Assembly: GCF_905147045.1 (NCBI RefSeq)
Contig: NC_065897.1
Span: forward strand, 573,001 to 637,000
Reading direction: 5' to 3'
Source: Nymphalis io
Taxonomy: Eukaryota > Arthropoda > Insecta > Lepidoptera > Nymphalidae
Length of the DNA: 64,000 bases
The position numbers and the translations under genes are program-made. A model generated the notes under the pieces. The model had not been told where the DNA came from. It made no database searches and worked only from the letters and a program-made list of their open reading frames with translations. Below are positions 12,728-24,050 of the stretch, in pieces (within the stretch, counting starts at the first letter, position 1; each line of letters starts with the position of its first letter).

Positions 12728-14976
12728 ATAAGGTTTACATTAGATTAAGTGATGTTTTTTACTATCAATCTGTGGTTGAGGATCAAGACAAAACAAGTCA
12801 GAAGTAATCATACTGGCAGCTGAAAAATTATGAATAGTAAATATATGTTTCATATATATCATTTCAGTGAGGTTTCACCATATTTGGACCTGTAATCTTC
12901 TGTCGTAATATTTCCGTATTTTATCCACTGAGCTCTTTAGATTTCAACGAAATTAAAAGCAATTCTTTATTTTACAATATTTAATATCCATTCTCCATTC
13001 GTGGATGTATGTATCTCTTGAATTTACACAAATTTTCTTTTAACTTACCCTAATTACTGAAGTTACCAAGATAACTTGCTAACCATATCAAGGAACGAAC
13101 GGACTAAGCTAGCATGACTACTGAAAACTTAAACTCGCTATGTAAATAGGTACTATCATTAGCAAGCTTCATTAATTAGAGTCGCACGTTTTATTTTAAT
13201 TACTATATTTTAATTTTACTTACTTAAAATGTGAATGTAAATTATGATAAAGCTTGATATTGATAAATGTTTCAAAAATCAAAATATGCTTTATATATGT
13301 AAGCTTTTTCAAGCATATTTGAGTCCTCATATAACAAGATTGTATTAAATATTAAGTATGACTGTATACGGTAATTAAATTAAATTTAATTATTATTAAA
13401 GTGTACCCCGTGACGTAGAAATGTCACCTATTTCTTTTATATATTATAACATAATTACCATCACTTAAAATTTAATCTATTAACGTCAAAAGAATCAAAT
13501 TTAAATCGTAGTTGTGAAGTAAATCGGTAACACATTGCTAGTTAAAATGTTTCATGTTTTTACATCACGCGAAATAAGCATTAGCGAAAGTGCAGTCGTT
13601 GCATTTTAACTAATCAATCACCTCTTTACTTTAAACCGTTTATTACGTTATCTTGTTGCAGTAATTACACTTGAATTTCTCAGAGTAATTTTTAATTTTT
13701 TACATAAACATAGCAAATACATATACAATACACATTTTAGAACATAAGACAATCGTAATCATTATCTGATTTGCATATGTAAATATAGCCAGCGTTCATA
13801 GCGTGAATTGAGATGTGGATACGTCGTGGACCTTGCTCCATTTGGTATTACCAATGAATATGTTCCGCGCCCCTTCTGTGCCCTGTGTTTGCGAAGAAAT
13901 TTTCGCAGGGTGCAGTTCAGTGCGTCTCATCCTCCACTTATTTATCAGGCGATGGAAGGGTTGCAAAGCGATTTGAGCGTATTACGTATAAAAATCGTTA
14001 AAAAATATGAATTATATTTTGAAAATAATAAGATGAAGGTTCCCTTGGTGTTTTATTGTTTAATAGTCGCAACTTGTTTTGATCTATTTGATCTTTCAGG
14101 ATCATCAGCATGTAATGATTTGAAAATTATTTAATTTTTTATATTCATAATATGAGTAACTGATCCTTTGTATAACATTTTTTAAATTATTATTTATATA
14201 TTTTTTCTTCATGATGTGTTTCATTTAAAGTACAGAAACCATCTTGTTGTGTTATCAATGTTTTACAAAATTTGTTGTGTAAATTTCTAATAAGCTGACT
14301 CTATTTATTCCAAGTTGGTTTCAACGTTCTCCCTTATTCGAGGATTAGGATCCGGACAGTTTACCTTTGTGCTTACTCTGTCCACTGGCGAGTGGTTTGC
14401 TTACGACTATTGTGATAGATTTGTGACCATTGATGTCGAACATTAAACTTTATTTCGTATACAGTAAGGTGTGTTTTACAAGTTTTGTATTATTACTTTA
14501 TTTTGTTAGGTATGTGAATTGAAAGGTATATGAAGTTTGGGACCGAGATTTTAATTATATTTAACATATATTTGAGTTCAATTTATCATGGATTTAATTT
14601 AAAGACATAAAACATATTTTATATAGAATAAATTAATAATTTGAAGTAGTTTTTCTGGTTTTATTACACGTAGCAATTATAAGTTTTTATTGGTATTGTT
14701 AAGTATAACTACTCGGCGCAACCTTGCCCGCTAAAAGTTAAAAAATATATATGCTAGTTCAGTTTTCAGCGCGACACTATATTTATTTGAATTAATGAGA
14801 AAAAAAGAAGCTTTGATTTCGATTCGATGGAGTGAAGATTGGGGCTTGCCCCTCCTAAATATCGTTTAGTACGTCTCTACATTACGAAACGAATGTCTCG
14901 TTCGAATTTCAAATCACTTTCTATTATAGTTAGGTTGTCAATCTAAGCGTGTGAGTAGGTGTCGAACTACAGTCAT

Positions 14977-14981
<5 letters not shown>

Positions 14982-15049
<68 letters not shown>
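14982..15049. repeat. (TA)n microsatellite
   Basis: About 68 bases of uninterrupted TA dinucleotide. It creates a meaningless tyrosine-isoleucine frame on the + strand. The length in the assembly may not be exact. Confidence 0.95.
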
Positions 15050-15054
<5 letters not shown>

Positions 15055-15459
15055 TAATATTATTTTATTATTATATGTACACAAAGAAATGATATTTAAA
15101 GTTTATTATTCCGTTTTTCCTCTCACTTTTTTATTGAATATTTTTTTTTAAAACATCAAATCTCTTTTAAATGTCATTTCTAATTTTTTTTTTATTATCA
15201 AATGTAAACTATTACACAAAACTGAAATGTCAGTATCAATGCAAAGTTATGAAACATTTATGAAATATTACAATTATTTCTTTACATATATATAAAGTTA
15301 TATATTTTTAGTTATATATAAATAATTATATTATCAAGATTTTTATCAACATAAATAATCTTATTAAGGACAATATAATTCTATTATATGTATGTTTCTT
15401 ATGTACACATGATAATGATTAATATAATAAAACTAAATAATAATCACTGCGAAAATTAT

Positions 15460-15845
15460 GAAATTAGTATGAAAATGGCCGAGCCATTTGTCAAGCCCTT
15501 TGCTTTTACTGAAACTGGCGAAGAGATGAGACATGTAAATTGTTACGGGAAAGCTTCAGGCAAAGGGATATCAAAGTAGGGATCGCAACGCAACTACAGT
15601 CAGCAACAAAAGTTGATGAACGAAACTAGAATTGAAAAAGCGAGAGAGACCTACAGATGTTGATGGCTCGGTTTATGCTGTTTCGTGGCCGCCTGTACGT
15701 CGCGTTGTATTGAGCGACCGGTTAGTATTCAGAAAGCTGGAAGCGATAGTGATAACATCAACGGTGACATGACGAATGGTATGAATAAACTTTGGAATTG
15801 CTAGTGATGAGTCCGATTGAGAACTGGGCCAGTGGGTACACGAAT
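15460..15845. other. GC-richer island of unknown nature
   Basis: Base composition rises clearly against AT-rich flanks. It begins with an inverted-repeat motif AAATGGCCGAGCCATTT (15474-15490) that also opens a 34-codon + frame ending at 15579. The rest has short frames on both strands. It may be a regulatory element, an untranslated exon or an old transposon piece; I cannot decide. Confidence 0.3.
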
Positions 15846-15937
15846 AACATTTTTCTACTTTAAGTATAACCCTAAGAAACACTATTAGAAACTTTAAAGC
15901 GAATCAAATTTTCAAACACTTTGTCGTCGTTCATATT

Positions 15938-16228
15938 TTTTGTAAAATAGGTAGACGGACATGCAAATGGGTCACCTGGTAGTAAGTCACTACAACCTTT
16001 AGAAATTGGTGCTATAAGAAATATTAACCGTTCTTTACATCGGCAAAGCGCCACCAAGTTCTCAAGGAAAGATTGAGGAAGATGTTATGTCCCTTGTGTC
16101 TGTATTTACACTGGCTTAGTCACTCTTCAAACCAAAATACAACAGTAGCAAGTACTGCTGCTTAGCGGTAAAACATGTGATGAGTGGGCGGTATTTATTC
16201 AGACAGGCTTACACAAAGTCGTTCCATA
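15938..16228 (-). repeat. Family B, full length but diverged
   Basis: It starts with TTTTTTGTAAAATAGG, passes the altered core GTCACCTGGTAGTAAGTCAC, and ends near CAGGCTTACACAAAG. Mismatches are spread throughout, so it is an old copy compared with 17105-17398. Confidence 0.8.
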
Positions 16229-16285
16229 TAACACCATATAACACAAACAAAAAAATATAATAAATTAAATGATTAAAACAATCGT

Positions 16286-16586
16286 CGTAACAGCTTGTGA
16301 ATATCCCAGTGCTGGGCTAAAGGTCTCCTCTCCCTTTTTGAGTAGAAGGTTTTGGAGCTTATTCCACCATGCTGTTCCAATGCGGGTTGGTGCAATACAC
16401 ATATGGCAGAATTTCAGTGAAATTAGATACATGCAGGTTTCCTTACGATGTTTTCCTTCACCGTAAAGCACGAGATGAATTATAATTACAAATTAAGCAC
16501 ATGAAAATTCAGTGGTGCGTGCCCTAATTTGAACCCACGATCATCGGTTAAGATTTACGCGTTCTTACCACTGAGCCATCTCAGCA
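16286..16586 (-). repeat. SINE family A, full length
   Basis: A reverse-strand copy from GTAACAGCTTGTGAATATCC to the head ACCACTGAGCCATCTCAG. The open frames on both strands here are side effects of the repeat. Confidence 0.88.
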
Positions 16587-17104
16587 TAATATTAAAACAA
16601 TATGACATAGTTAATATCTAGCACTATACGAGTGTTGTGTTATGTTTGTGTTCTGTTAAAGTTATTTATATTTAATACATTTAATTAGGTCAGTATGAAG
16701 TACCTAAAACTCATAATTAAGAAAAGTATAAAGTGTGTCTTAACTGCATAGGAAACTAACTATCTAACTAAACTAAAACTAAAGAAAAACTAAAGAAATT
16801 CTGACTGGGGAATCAAAGCGGTCGATTTCAAAAGAAGCCTTGTTTTTTAAATATTCAAAATAATACATAAATTTATATTATATTTACTACTCCAGATTTA
16901 AATCGATCTTAGCTAGAAACTAAAAGATAGATTGATCTTTAACCTACGACCTAAAAAGAAATTGAGCTGTAAGATCATTCTTACAGTTTTTTATTGACAC
17001 GCATTAACTGAAACCTTGAATCCGATATCCATTTAATTCTTTTAATACTTATTTTAATTTTTTTTTTTCAGTTATTATCGATTTTTTTATTAATACATCT
17101 TTAT
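16587..17104. other. Gene-free AT-rich stretch
   Basis: Nothing recognised; a short CTAACTAAACTAAAAC-rich run lies near 16760. Confidence 0.3.
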
Positions 17105-17398
17105 TTTTTTTTTTTATAGAATAGGAAGGCGGACGAGCATATGGGCCACCTGATGGTAAGTGGTCACCAACGCTCTTAGACATTGGCATTGTAAGAAATG
17201 TCAACCATCGCTTACATATCCAATGCGCCACCAACCTTGGGAACTAAGATTTTATGTCCCTTGTGCCTGTAATTACACTGGCTCACTCACCCTTCAAACC
17301 GGAACACAACAATATCAAGTATTGCTGTTTTGCGGTAGAATATCTGATGAGTGGGTGGTACCTACCCAGACGAGCTTGCACAAAGCCCTACCACCATA
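17105..17398 (-). repeat. Family B, full length, young
   Basis: It starts with a T run and TATAGAATAGGAAGGCGGAC, has the core CCACCTGATGGTAAGTGGT at 17146-17164, and ends GAGCTTGCACAAAGCCCTAC. It is nearly identical to 41984-42281 and 61475-61786, including the shared ACGCTCTTAGACATTG variant, so these form a young subfamily. Confidence 0.9.
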
Positions 17399-18562
17399 AA
17401 AATTAAACCCGTCATTAAAAATCAGATCAACGAGTCAATCATATACATGTATGAAGTAATATATAGTACAGTAAACCTAGTACTGCGTTTCTATAGATAC
17501 AGATAACACTGGGAATGAAAAACCCAGCGCAACAAAACAATTGTGCGGCTACACAAGGGTTTTATCTGAATACCTCACTGTCAATCGACTGACAGTATTG
17601 TTAACTCGATTCGCTTTTCACCTTTCAAACGATAGTTGCTTGTACTGCAAAGTTCTGTCAATATTTTTTCACTGAAAAACTGAAAAGTTGATTGGCTACC
17701 TGATGGGAAAAAAGATAGAGACGAAACTTGCTCTAGATATCGTGGATTTGAGAATTTTAATTATGCCGATATTATAAAATGTTTGTGCCTGTTTCGGTAT
17801 TTTTAACTTGCTAATATAATACGGCTCTGTTGCATTTGAGTAGCGTGTATGAAATGCATATTCATATTTAATACATAAACCTTTAGCACTTATTTACCAT
17901 AAACTGAAACAATATTGACTTTAGAAATTTTCAATCGTGTATATTTCGACCAAACTTACTTCCAAAAGTAACTCATTGCCAATAATAAATATTTAACTGA
18001 AAACAATTTGTCTTTATAAACTTTTCGTCAATGTAAAAAGAAATAATATTATTTATATATTGCGAAAATATAAAAGTATATTGACTTGTTATGAAACAGG
18101 TAAATATGAGCGAACATTTTTTTCTTATTCTGAGAGGAAAAAAAATATAAATAAATTTTTACGTGGCGTGACGTATTTTCAGCTTATTTTTTGTGCGTCC
18201 TCAACACAATTTCATTATGTTACAGTTAATACTGCTATGAACGTTCAGCAAACATGTGATTCAACATGCTTGAGCTTCTCGTCAAAATAATCATCAAGTT
18301 CTTCAAAATTAAATTTCTAGCGTATGTTGTATATATTGTGAATAATTTAATCATAGGTCCAAACTACCTTGAAGTATTATTTTATACACACAAATTCACT
18401 ATAAATTCACTATAACTCAGAATATATGAGTACAATAAATATTTTAATACAATAAAAAAAAATCACTAATAACGTTAGCTAGATTATGTGACTTGTAGAA
18501 TGTTCGAATCACGACTTAATAATAATAATAATAAATATCTTTATTGCACACGCAAACAAATG

Positions 18563-18609
<47 letters not shown>

Positions 18610-18892
18610 AAAGAGAAAAAAATCTCCATAATTATAAACACTTGTCAAATTTCTTATATTAAAAAGCATTGGTTAGTCAATATTAATAAAATATTTACCA
18701 AGGTAAACTAATTATTTTGAGTAATCAAAAATTAAATACATGATATTATAAAATTTGTATTTTTAATAGGAGAAACCTATAATTAAATTAAGTGCATTTA
18801 AGGTAAGTTCATTACTGATCTATTTATATTTTAAATTTCTATTAACACAATTAGAGTGAAATTTCAGGCAGAAGTGTTAACAGTTAAGTTAT
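17399..18892. other. Gene-free AT-rich stretch
   Basis: No gene is supported. It holds the LINE-tail/TA tract listed at 18519. Confidence 0.3.
18519..18605 (-). repeat. LINE-type 3' tail remnant followed by (TA)n
   Basis: Read on the reverse strand, TGTGCAATAAAGATATTT runs into (ATT)n. That looks like a polyadenylation signal and the ATT-repeat tail of a non-LTR element. A TA dinucleotide run of about 40 bases (18565-18605) adjoins it. Confidence 0.5.
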
Positions 18893-19131
18893 TACTGGTG
18901 GTAGGGTTTTGTGCAAGCTCGTCTGGGTAGGTACCACTTATCAGTTATTCTATTCCGACACAGCAGTATTTTGTATTATTGTGTTTCGCTTTGAAGGATG
19001 AGCGAGTCAGTTTAATTACAGGCAGAAGGGACATAACATCTTAGTTCCCTAGGTTGGTGGCTCATTGACGATGGACCACTTACCATCAGGTGGCCTATAT
19101 GCTCATCCGCCCAGCTTTTCTATAAAAAAAT
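18893..19131 (+). repeat. Family B with internal deletion
   Basis: It starts TACTGGTGGTAGGGTTTTGT and ends TTTTCTATAAAAAAA. About 50 bases between the GGTGGCTCATTGACGATG zone and the GACCACTTACCATCAGGTGG core are missing. Confidence 0.85.
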
Positions 19132-19931
19132 ATTGAAAAAGCGGCTAAGAGTGGATAAATAATTCATTTTTCATTTCAGTATTGAAGTTTATTTTTTATT
19201 GAAAGAATAAATAACTTTTTAAATGGTATTCATGTCATATCGGTACTATACTGATAAAACACCTTTTGACTGGAAGCGGACCTATCGGGTCGAAATAGGA
19301 GAAAATTTATGGAAAATTTAAGATAAGGGAGGCAGCTGTCTCCGTGGTAAAAATTTTCCTTGAACTTAACTTTTAAAAATATCAAAGTGATAGTTGTGTG
19401 TGACTCAAGTTTATATTCATGAGAGGAAAATAATGGTTTTAAGCATTGAATTCAACGTTTCACTTTAGCATACCTTAAGAGTTGGAGGTACTTCAAATTC
19501 AAAAGATACTTTGCATAAATTGATTTTAACGGCACCTTTTAAATATTGTTTTCATAGATGAGTAGTTGAGTGGGTACTTATTTTATATTATGAAGTAATT
19601 CATTAATTAATCAATCTTCTGTCATTACTTCTAACTTATTCTGTCATTAAGCGTTATGTTTTATTAACCTTGTATAATGTTAATTCAGAAGTGTTTGTAA
19701 AAGTCAACTTTATATTTAATTTGATTGATTATATTATCTTATCAATTCAACCCACTGGGTAAATAGTTGCCGATTTTTACACGAGCGCCCTAAAAAGAAG
19801 TGTTATAAGGTTCATGTATGAGTGTTTGTATGTGAGTTATTACTCTTATTAAATTTTTTGACAAAAAGATGACGTCGTTTTTAGTTGTATTTATATTAAT
19901 TAGAGTAATTGAAATATATCTTTGTTATCAG
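19132..19931. other. AT-rich DNA upstream of the exon candidate
   Basis: No repeat family is recognised. If 19932-20296 is an exon this is intron, and its last bases TTGTTATCAG would be the acceptor. A + frame opens at 19869, but its first 21 codons are AT-rich and hydrophobic and look like intron. Confidence 0.35.
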
Positions 19932-20296
19932 GTCAAAGCGACGACACCGAAATTGGATCGTAACGGCTACTACTTCTATGTGACCTCTACTGCTAAGAAG
20001 AAAAAGATCAGCCTGATGCAGCCGAAGCCGCCTCGGATGGCGTTTGAAGAAAAACGTCGTCCAGGGGTAGCTGAGAGAATCCACAGTGTGGCTCGAGCCG
20101 CCACGGAGAGTGGACGTGGGGACTCTATGTCGCAGCGGGTCCCGACGGACGCGCCACGCGCGCGTTTATACACGCAACTCGAAAGTTACCAACCAAGATA
20201 TCATACAATACGTGATAATAGTGATAAAAGAGTGGATAGTGAGTGTAAGAAGCGCAGGAGTGAACAAAGGAGGTCCGGACATCCGCAGGTTATCAG
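19932..20296 (+). CDS. Probable internal coding exon of an unrecognised host gene
   Basis: This is the only convincing host coding sequence in the window. A + frame is open from 19869 to 20300, and codons 22-143 lie in a sharply GC-richer, CpG-containing block that stands out from AT-rich flanks. The block begins right after TTGTTATCAG (acceptor-like) and ends at ATCAG before GTAGGT (strong donor), giving 365 bases in phase 0. An alternative donor GTGAGT at 20239 would give a shorter exon. The predicted 121 residues are hydrophilic and highly basic. Near the start is KLDRNGYYFYVTSTAKKKK, followed by a proline-rich PKPPRM and several Lys/Arg clusters (KKRRSEQRR). There is no signal peptide, membrane segment or cysteine pattern. 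It reads like a disordered, possibly nuclear or cytoplasmic-tail region. A second + frame (20086-20424) overlaps but extends into AT-rich DNA. I do not recognise the protein family. Confidence 0.5.
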
Positions 20297-21170
20297 GTAG
20301 GTTTGTTTACAAGCTCAACTTGTTGAATGTTTTAGAGTCTGTATCATCGGTTGTTGGTGTATCTTTGTTTTCATTATTAAATTTTTTTAAGGTTTCACCA
20401 GTTCTAGCCGGGTTATCTCGGTAGTGTAATATTAATCCGCCAATTTTAAGCCTATATTAAATATTGGCCTTATCACACACACATCTTCAAAACAGTTTTA
20501 ATTATAACTAATAAACTTTTAAAGCAGTAAATATTTTCGTACACTTAGTAAATGTACTAAATATATTTTTGACATGTTAAACGACAACACGGCTCCCATG
20601 AGCCTTATCAAACAGGCTATTAACATATCTTTTCGTTTTGTTTTTTATTTCCGTTTCTGCCGACTCAGTAAATATTTTTTGTTATAAACACAGAAATTTT
20701 ATTATTTGTCACTTAATAATTTATAAGCGTGAATTAGACAAAAATATATGGCTATAAAATATAATAAGAAACAGTGAAATTATTAGTCTTTGCTTTATCT
20801 TATTTATTTGCTAAAATGTTATTGTTCTAACATTTGCATGATACAGGAAACGTTACGCCATCTAGGGATTCTCTGTCAGTCACCCTTTATGCTAAGCAGT
20901 TATTTACGGTGAAGTGTTTTCATGCTAGAAATCCATACATTATTAATGCACGTAATACAATCCCTATAAAAGACTGCCACCATACACTTTATATCATTAA
21001 CCGGTTGTTTTACCTTTAAATATATTGCAAAATAATATTTTTTATAAGCCTAATTGAATTAAAATGAAACCATGTAAAAATTTAGTGGTCTAAATGGATA
21101 GAATACATAAATCATAACGGAAGTATTCATAAATGAATACGTAATTATTCACAACCAGGCAAGGATTTTT
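20297..21170. other. AT-rich DNA downstream of the exon candidate
   Basis: Presumed intron if the exon is real. No repeat family or gene is recognised. Confidence 0.35.
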
Positions 21171-21262
21171 CCACGTTTTTAATTTATGTTTATAATTCAT
21201 TTCATGCTTGACGGTGAAGGTGAAAACATCTTGGGAAGCCCTGATCCTTAGTTGAAACAGAA
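21171..21262 (+). repeat. Degenerate SINE family A fragment
   Basis: Middle part only: TTATGTTTATAATTCATTTC, ATGCTTGACGGTGAAGGTGA and AAAACATCTTGGGAAGCC. A possible but barely readable head lies upstream from 21083. Confidence 0.55.
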
Positions 21263-22263
21263 TCAGCTTCAAGCCAGTGACATTTAAGAGACAGTTAATA
21301 TAATTAAATTTGACAAAATACTGTAGAGCATATTTCATTATTTGCTCTACTCAAAATGAATATTTGAATAGCATTGGAGTATAAATTTAACTTATATTAT
21401 AAATTCCGTTTTCGATACATAATGTATAGCAACATCATACACACACATTTACATCTATCTATCAAATACCGTCATTGTCCAATCACATTATCAGTTTTGT
21501 TTGTGTTTATGCAAATGCAATTAAACATTTGATTTTAGAATACGTTATGAACTAACAATTGCTGATGGGAATTAACGAAAATGAATATTAATAAGCAGAC
21601 GTTAGGTTTGTCGCGGCTTTATCAGCGCTGTTATTTTAAAACCTTTTTTCTTGCCTTTTCTTAAGCTCTATTGGTTTATAAAGCTGCAATTAGAGTCTTT
21701 GATTCAAATCCCTGGTCGAGCTATATTTTTTTAGCTCGATTTCTAAAGAGTGGAGATTTGGAAGGGAGAGGGGTTAAAGTCTGTCAAGAACCATCTCATA
21801 GTTACGAAATGGGCAGTATTGCATTCCGGTGTAGCAGTACACAGTAACAGTAGTAACAGAAAATTGAGCGGTGCTAGCATGGGTTTGAACCCGCAATCAT
21901 TGATGAAGTTAGCGCGACATAACCATGTCGGTTTTTATTTTTCGTAATTAAACATTGATAATTTACTTATTATTATTTGAAATGTATTACAGTAACTTTA
22001 ACAAATATTTCGAAACAACGAATCAGTTGTCTTGTTTACGTTCGGATATCGTTTTCCTGATAATATTATTCCGGTAATGATATGTGTAATTTGACGATAT
22101 GGCGTGCCTAATTGCATATGAATTATTTAATTAGAAATAGCGCGGATAATATGCATAATAATTTATTAATTGTAAAGCTGTAATACTCGACTAATTTATC
22201 TATTTAACTTTTGTGCAATGCATTAACAAAATATTTTGCATATTTAAGTTGTGCGTATATTTA
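21263..22263. other. Gene-free stretch
   Basis: Nothing firm. GATTCAAATCCCTGGTCGAG at 21701 resembles the B-box region of family C and may be a very old head. A similar GGTTTGAACCCGCAATCAT at 21882 resembles a reversed SINE head. Confidence 0.3.
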
Positions 22264-22567
22264 ATAGCCGAGGTGGCCTAGTGGTTTCGCGTGAATTGTA
22301 ACCGATGATCCTGTGTTCAAACTCGAGCAAGCACCACTGAATTTTTATGTGCTTAATTTGTGTTTATAATTCATCTCGTGCACGAGTCTGATTTCATTGA
22401 TATTCTGCCACATGTGTATTCTACCACATGTGTATTCTACCAACCCGCATTGGAGCAGCGTGGTGGAATAAGCTCTAAACCTTCTCCTCAAAAGGGAGAG
22501 GAGGACTTAGCCCAGCAGTGGGACATTACTGATTACTGAAAGACAGGCTGTTACTGATTACTGAAGT
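22264..22567 (+). repeat. SINE family A with internal deletion and tandem duplication
   Basis: The head (TAGCCGAGGTGGCCTAGTGG) and tail are present. The GGTGAAGGAAAACATCGTGA block is deleted, and CCACATGTGTATTCTA is present twice in tandem near 22408-22441. The tail carries GATTACTGA motifs on both sides of the CAGGCTGTTACTG end. Confidence 0.85.
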
Positions 22568-22898
22568 TGTGCGATGGCGGAAATTGTAACTAGTGAGTTC
22601 CTAGCCAGTTTTCAGTAGATTCTATAAATCGAGCTACTTACTTATATTTAACATTAAACGGCTTTTAATGGTTAAAAGTTTTTGAATGTAACCGGTGTTT
22701 GTTTTCATAATGATACATTGTGAGGACAATATAAGATATGACTCAGTTGATACAAAAAGTAGTTCCTATTAAATTGTTGTGAGTTGAAAACCGTGTTGGT
22801 ACAACTGAATCTTAAGTTTTGAAGTATTTATTTTTAAATAATATTAGATATACTATCATATACTATCATTTACATGTATATATTATCATATACATAAT

Positions 22899-23168
22899 GA
22901 CGAGCCGGTTGGCGTGGATGGTAGATACTTTCGGCCTTTCACGCCGGAGGTTGTGGGTTCGATTCCCACCCAGGACAGACATTTGTGTGCATGAACATGT
23001 ATGTTTGTCCTGAGTCTGGGTGTAATTATCTATATAAGTATGTATTTACAAAAAAAAAGTAGTATATGTAGTATATCAGTTGTCTAGTTTCCATAGCATA
23101 AGCTTTGTACAAGCTTAATTTGGGATCAGATGGCCGTGTGTGAAAAATGTCCCAGGAAAAAAAATTAT
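22899..23168 (+). repeat. SINE family D, full length
   Basis: The head has an A-box-like GGTTGGCGTGGATGGTAGAT and a clean B box GGTTCGATTCCCACC. The body has ATGAACATGTATGTTTGTCC, TGAGTCTGGGTGTAATTATC and TTTGGGATCAGATGGCCGTG, ending in an A-rich run. It aligns along its whole length with 45137-45410. This is a known style of lepidopteran tRNA-derived SINE; the exact name is not assigned. Confidence 0.85.
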
Positions 23169-23187
23169 AACGCGCGATTGATTGTAC

Positions 23188-23325
23188 AGGAAAACCTCGT
23201 GTGGAATCGTCTATTAAGATTAAATCTGATGATTATACGTATATTTACAAGCCCACATTGGAGCAGCGAATAGCTCCTGAGCTTTCTCCTAAACAGCAGA
23301 GTGAGAACCTGCATTCGACCTGGGA
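23188..23325 (+). repeat. Degenerate SINE family A fragment
   Basis: Old pieces in order: ACAGGAAAACCTCGTGTGGA, AAGCCCACATTGGAGCAGCG and TTTCTCCTAAACAGCAGAGT. It starts only about 20 bases after the family D copy. Confidence 0.55.
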
Positions 23326-23496
23326 TATTTATTTAATTATTTATTCGGACAAAGTAGCTTTATTCCACGACTTTACATATATGACATTTGTCTTCTTATA
23401 ATTACAGCGAAATATATTTTGACATGAAATAGAATATCTATTAATTTCTTTTAGAAATAAAATGTAGCTTTTATTACGACGCCCGACAGAGTATAT

Positions 23497-23745
23497 AAAA
23501 CACTAGCACTTTATCCGCGGCTTTGCTCGCTTTGTAATTCAGAATTGCCAATAGAAGATAGAATATAGGTACAATGTTCATAGCTATTTACCTTATATAT
23601 TATCTCAACCCTTATATATTACCTTAACCCTAAGGGTTACATTTTCAAAAATCCTCCTTAGTGCTAACCTACCGTGTAAGAGGAACCTCTACGCAAATTT
23701 TCATATAAATAGATATGTCAGTCAGTTAGTTAATCTTTTTATTAT
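23497..23745. mobile_element. Possible Helitron-like remnant
   Basis: ACACTAGCACTTTATCCGCG with GGCTTTGCTCGC, and further on CCTCTACGCAAATTTTCATA, resemble the start of a common lepidopteran repeat (CTAGC ... CCGCGGCTTCGCTCGC). This is a memory-based resemblance only. It contains the short palindrome TAACCCTAAGGGTTA. Confidence 0.3.
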
Positions 23746-23924
23746 ACAGATAAATTTATATAATTTAAAAAAAAACGGTAAATAATTAAAGAGTAAAATT
23801 AATAAAATATGAACATTGTTTCGTTTATAAAATAAATATATTTTTCTTTTTATTACGATATGCAACGATACATATGATTCTTGTTATTATGATATTTTTC
23901 TTTTTATTATGATATAGTAAACGC

Positions 23925-24050
23925 GTCATGCACACTCAAGGGAGTAGAGAACGGCGACGGAGAGGGGGCCTGACGGAAAAAGAGAGCGTCATACCATTTG
24001 CCGTCACGGCATATAAGTCCGTCTTACACTCGAGGCTTGTTGTTAAATAT
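23925..24050. other. GC-rich patch, possibly a transposon fragment
   Basis: AGAACGGCGACGGAGAGGGG and CCTGACGGAAAAAGAGAGCG stand out against AT-rich flanks. Its end, ACACTCGAGGCTTGTTGT, resembles ACACTTGAGGCTTGTAGT at 27327, so it may be part of a dispersed repeat. No protein is recognised. Confidence 0.3.

Larger units (their letters stand above)
12728..15937. other. Mostly unique DNA with two GC-richer islands
   Basis: No repeat family is seen. Island one (13795-13990) carries an uninterrupted + frame of 108 codons from 13808 whose first about 60 codons use mixed bases and whose remainder is AT-rich; no domain is recognised and no clear splice sites were found, so I leave it uncalled. Island two is listed at 15460-15845. 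Confidence 0.3.

Noticed and set aside
14951..15151. 66-codon + frame with alternating Tyr-Ile
   Set aside because: Produced by the (TA)n microsatellite.
20086..20424. 112-codon + frame overlapping the exon candidate
   Set aside because: It continues into AT-rich DNA past the donor site and covers only part of the GC-rich block, so it is probably a shadow frame.
22899..22975. tRNA gene with a clean B box
   Set aside because: Head of SINE family D; the full body follows and a second copy exists at 45137.
23632..23646. TAACCCTAAGGGTTA as a telomere-like site
   Set aside because: A single short palindrome, not an array, and insect telomeres use TTAGG.
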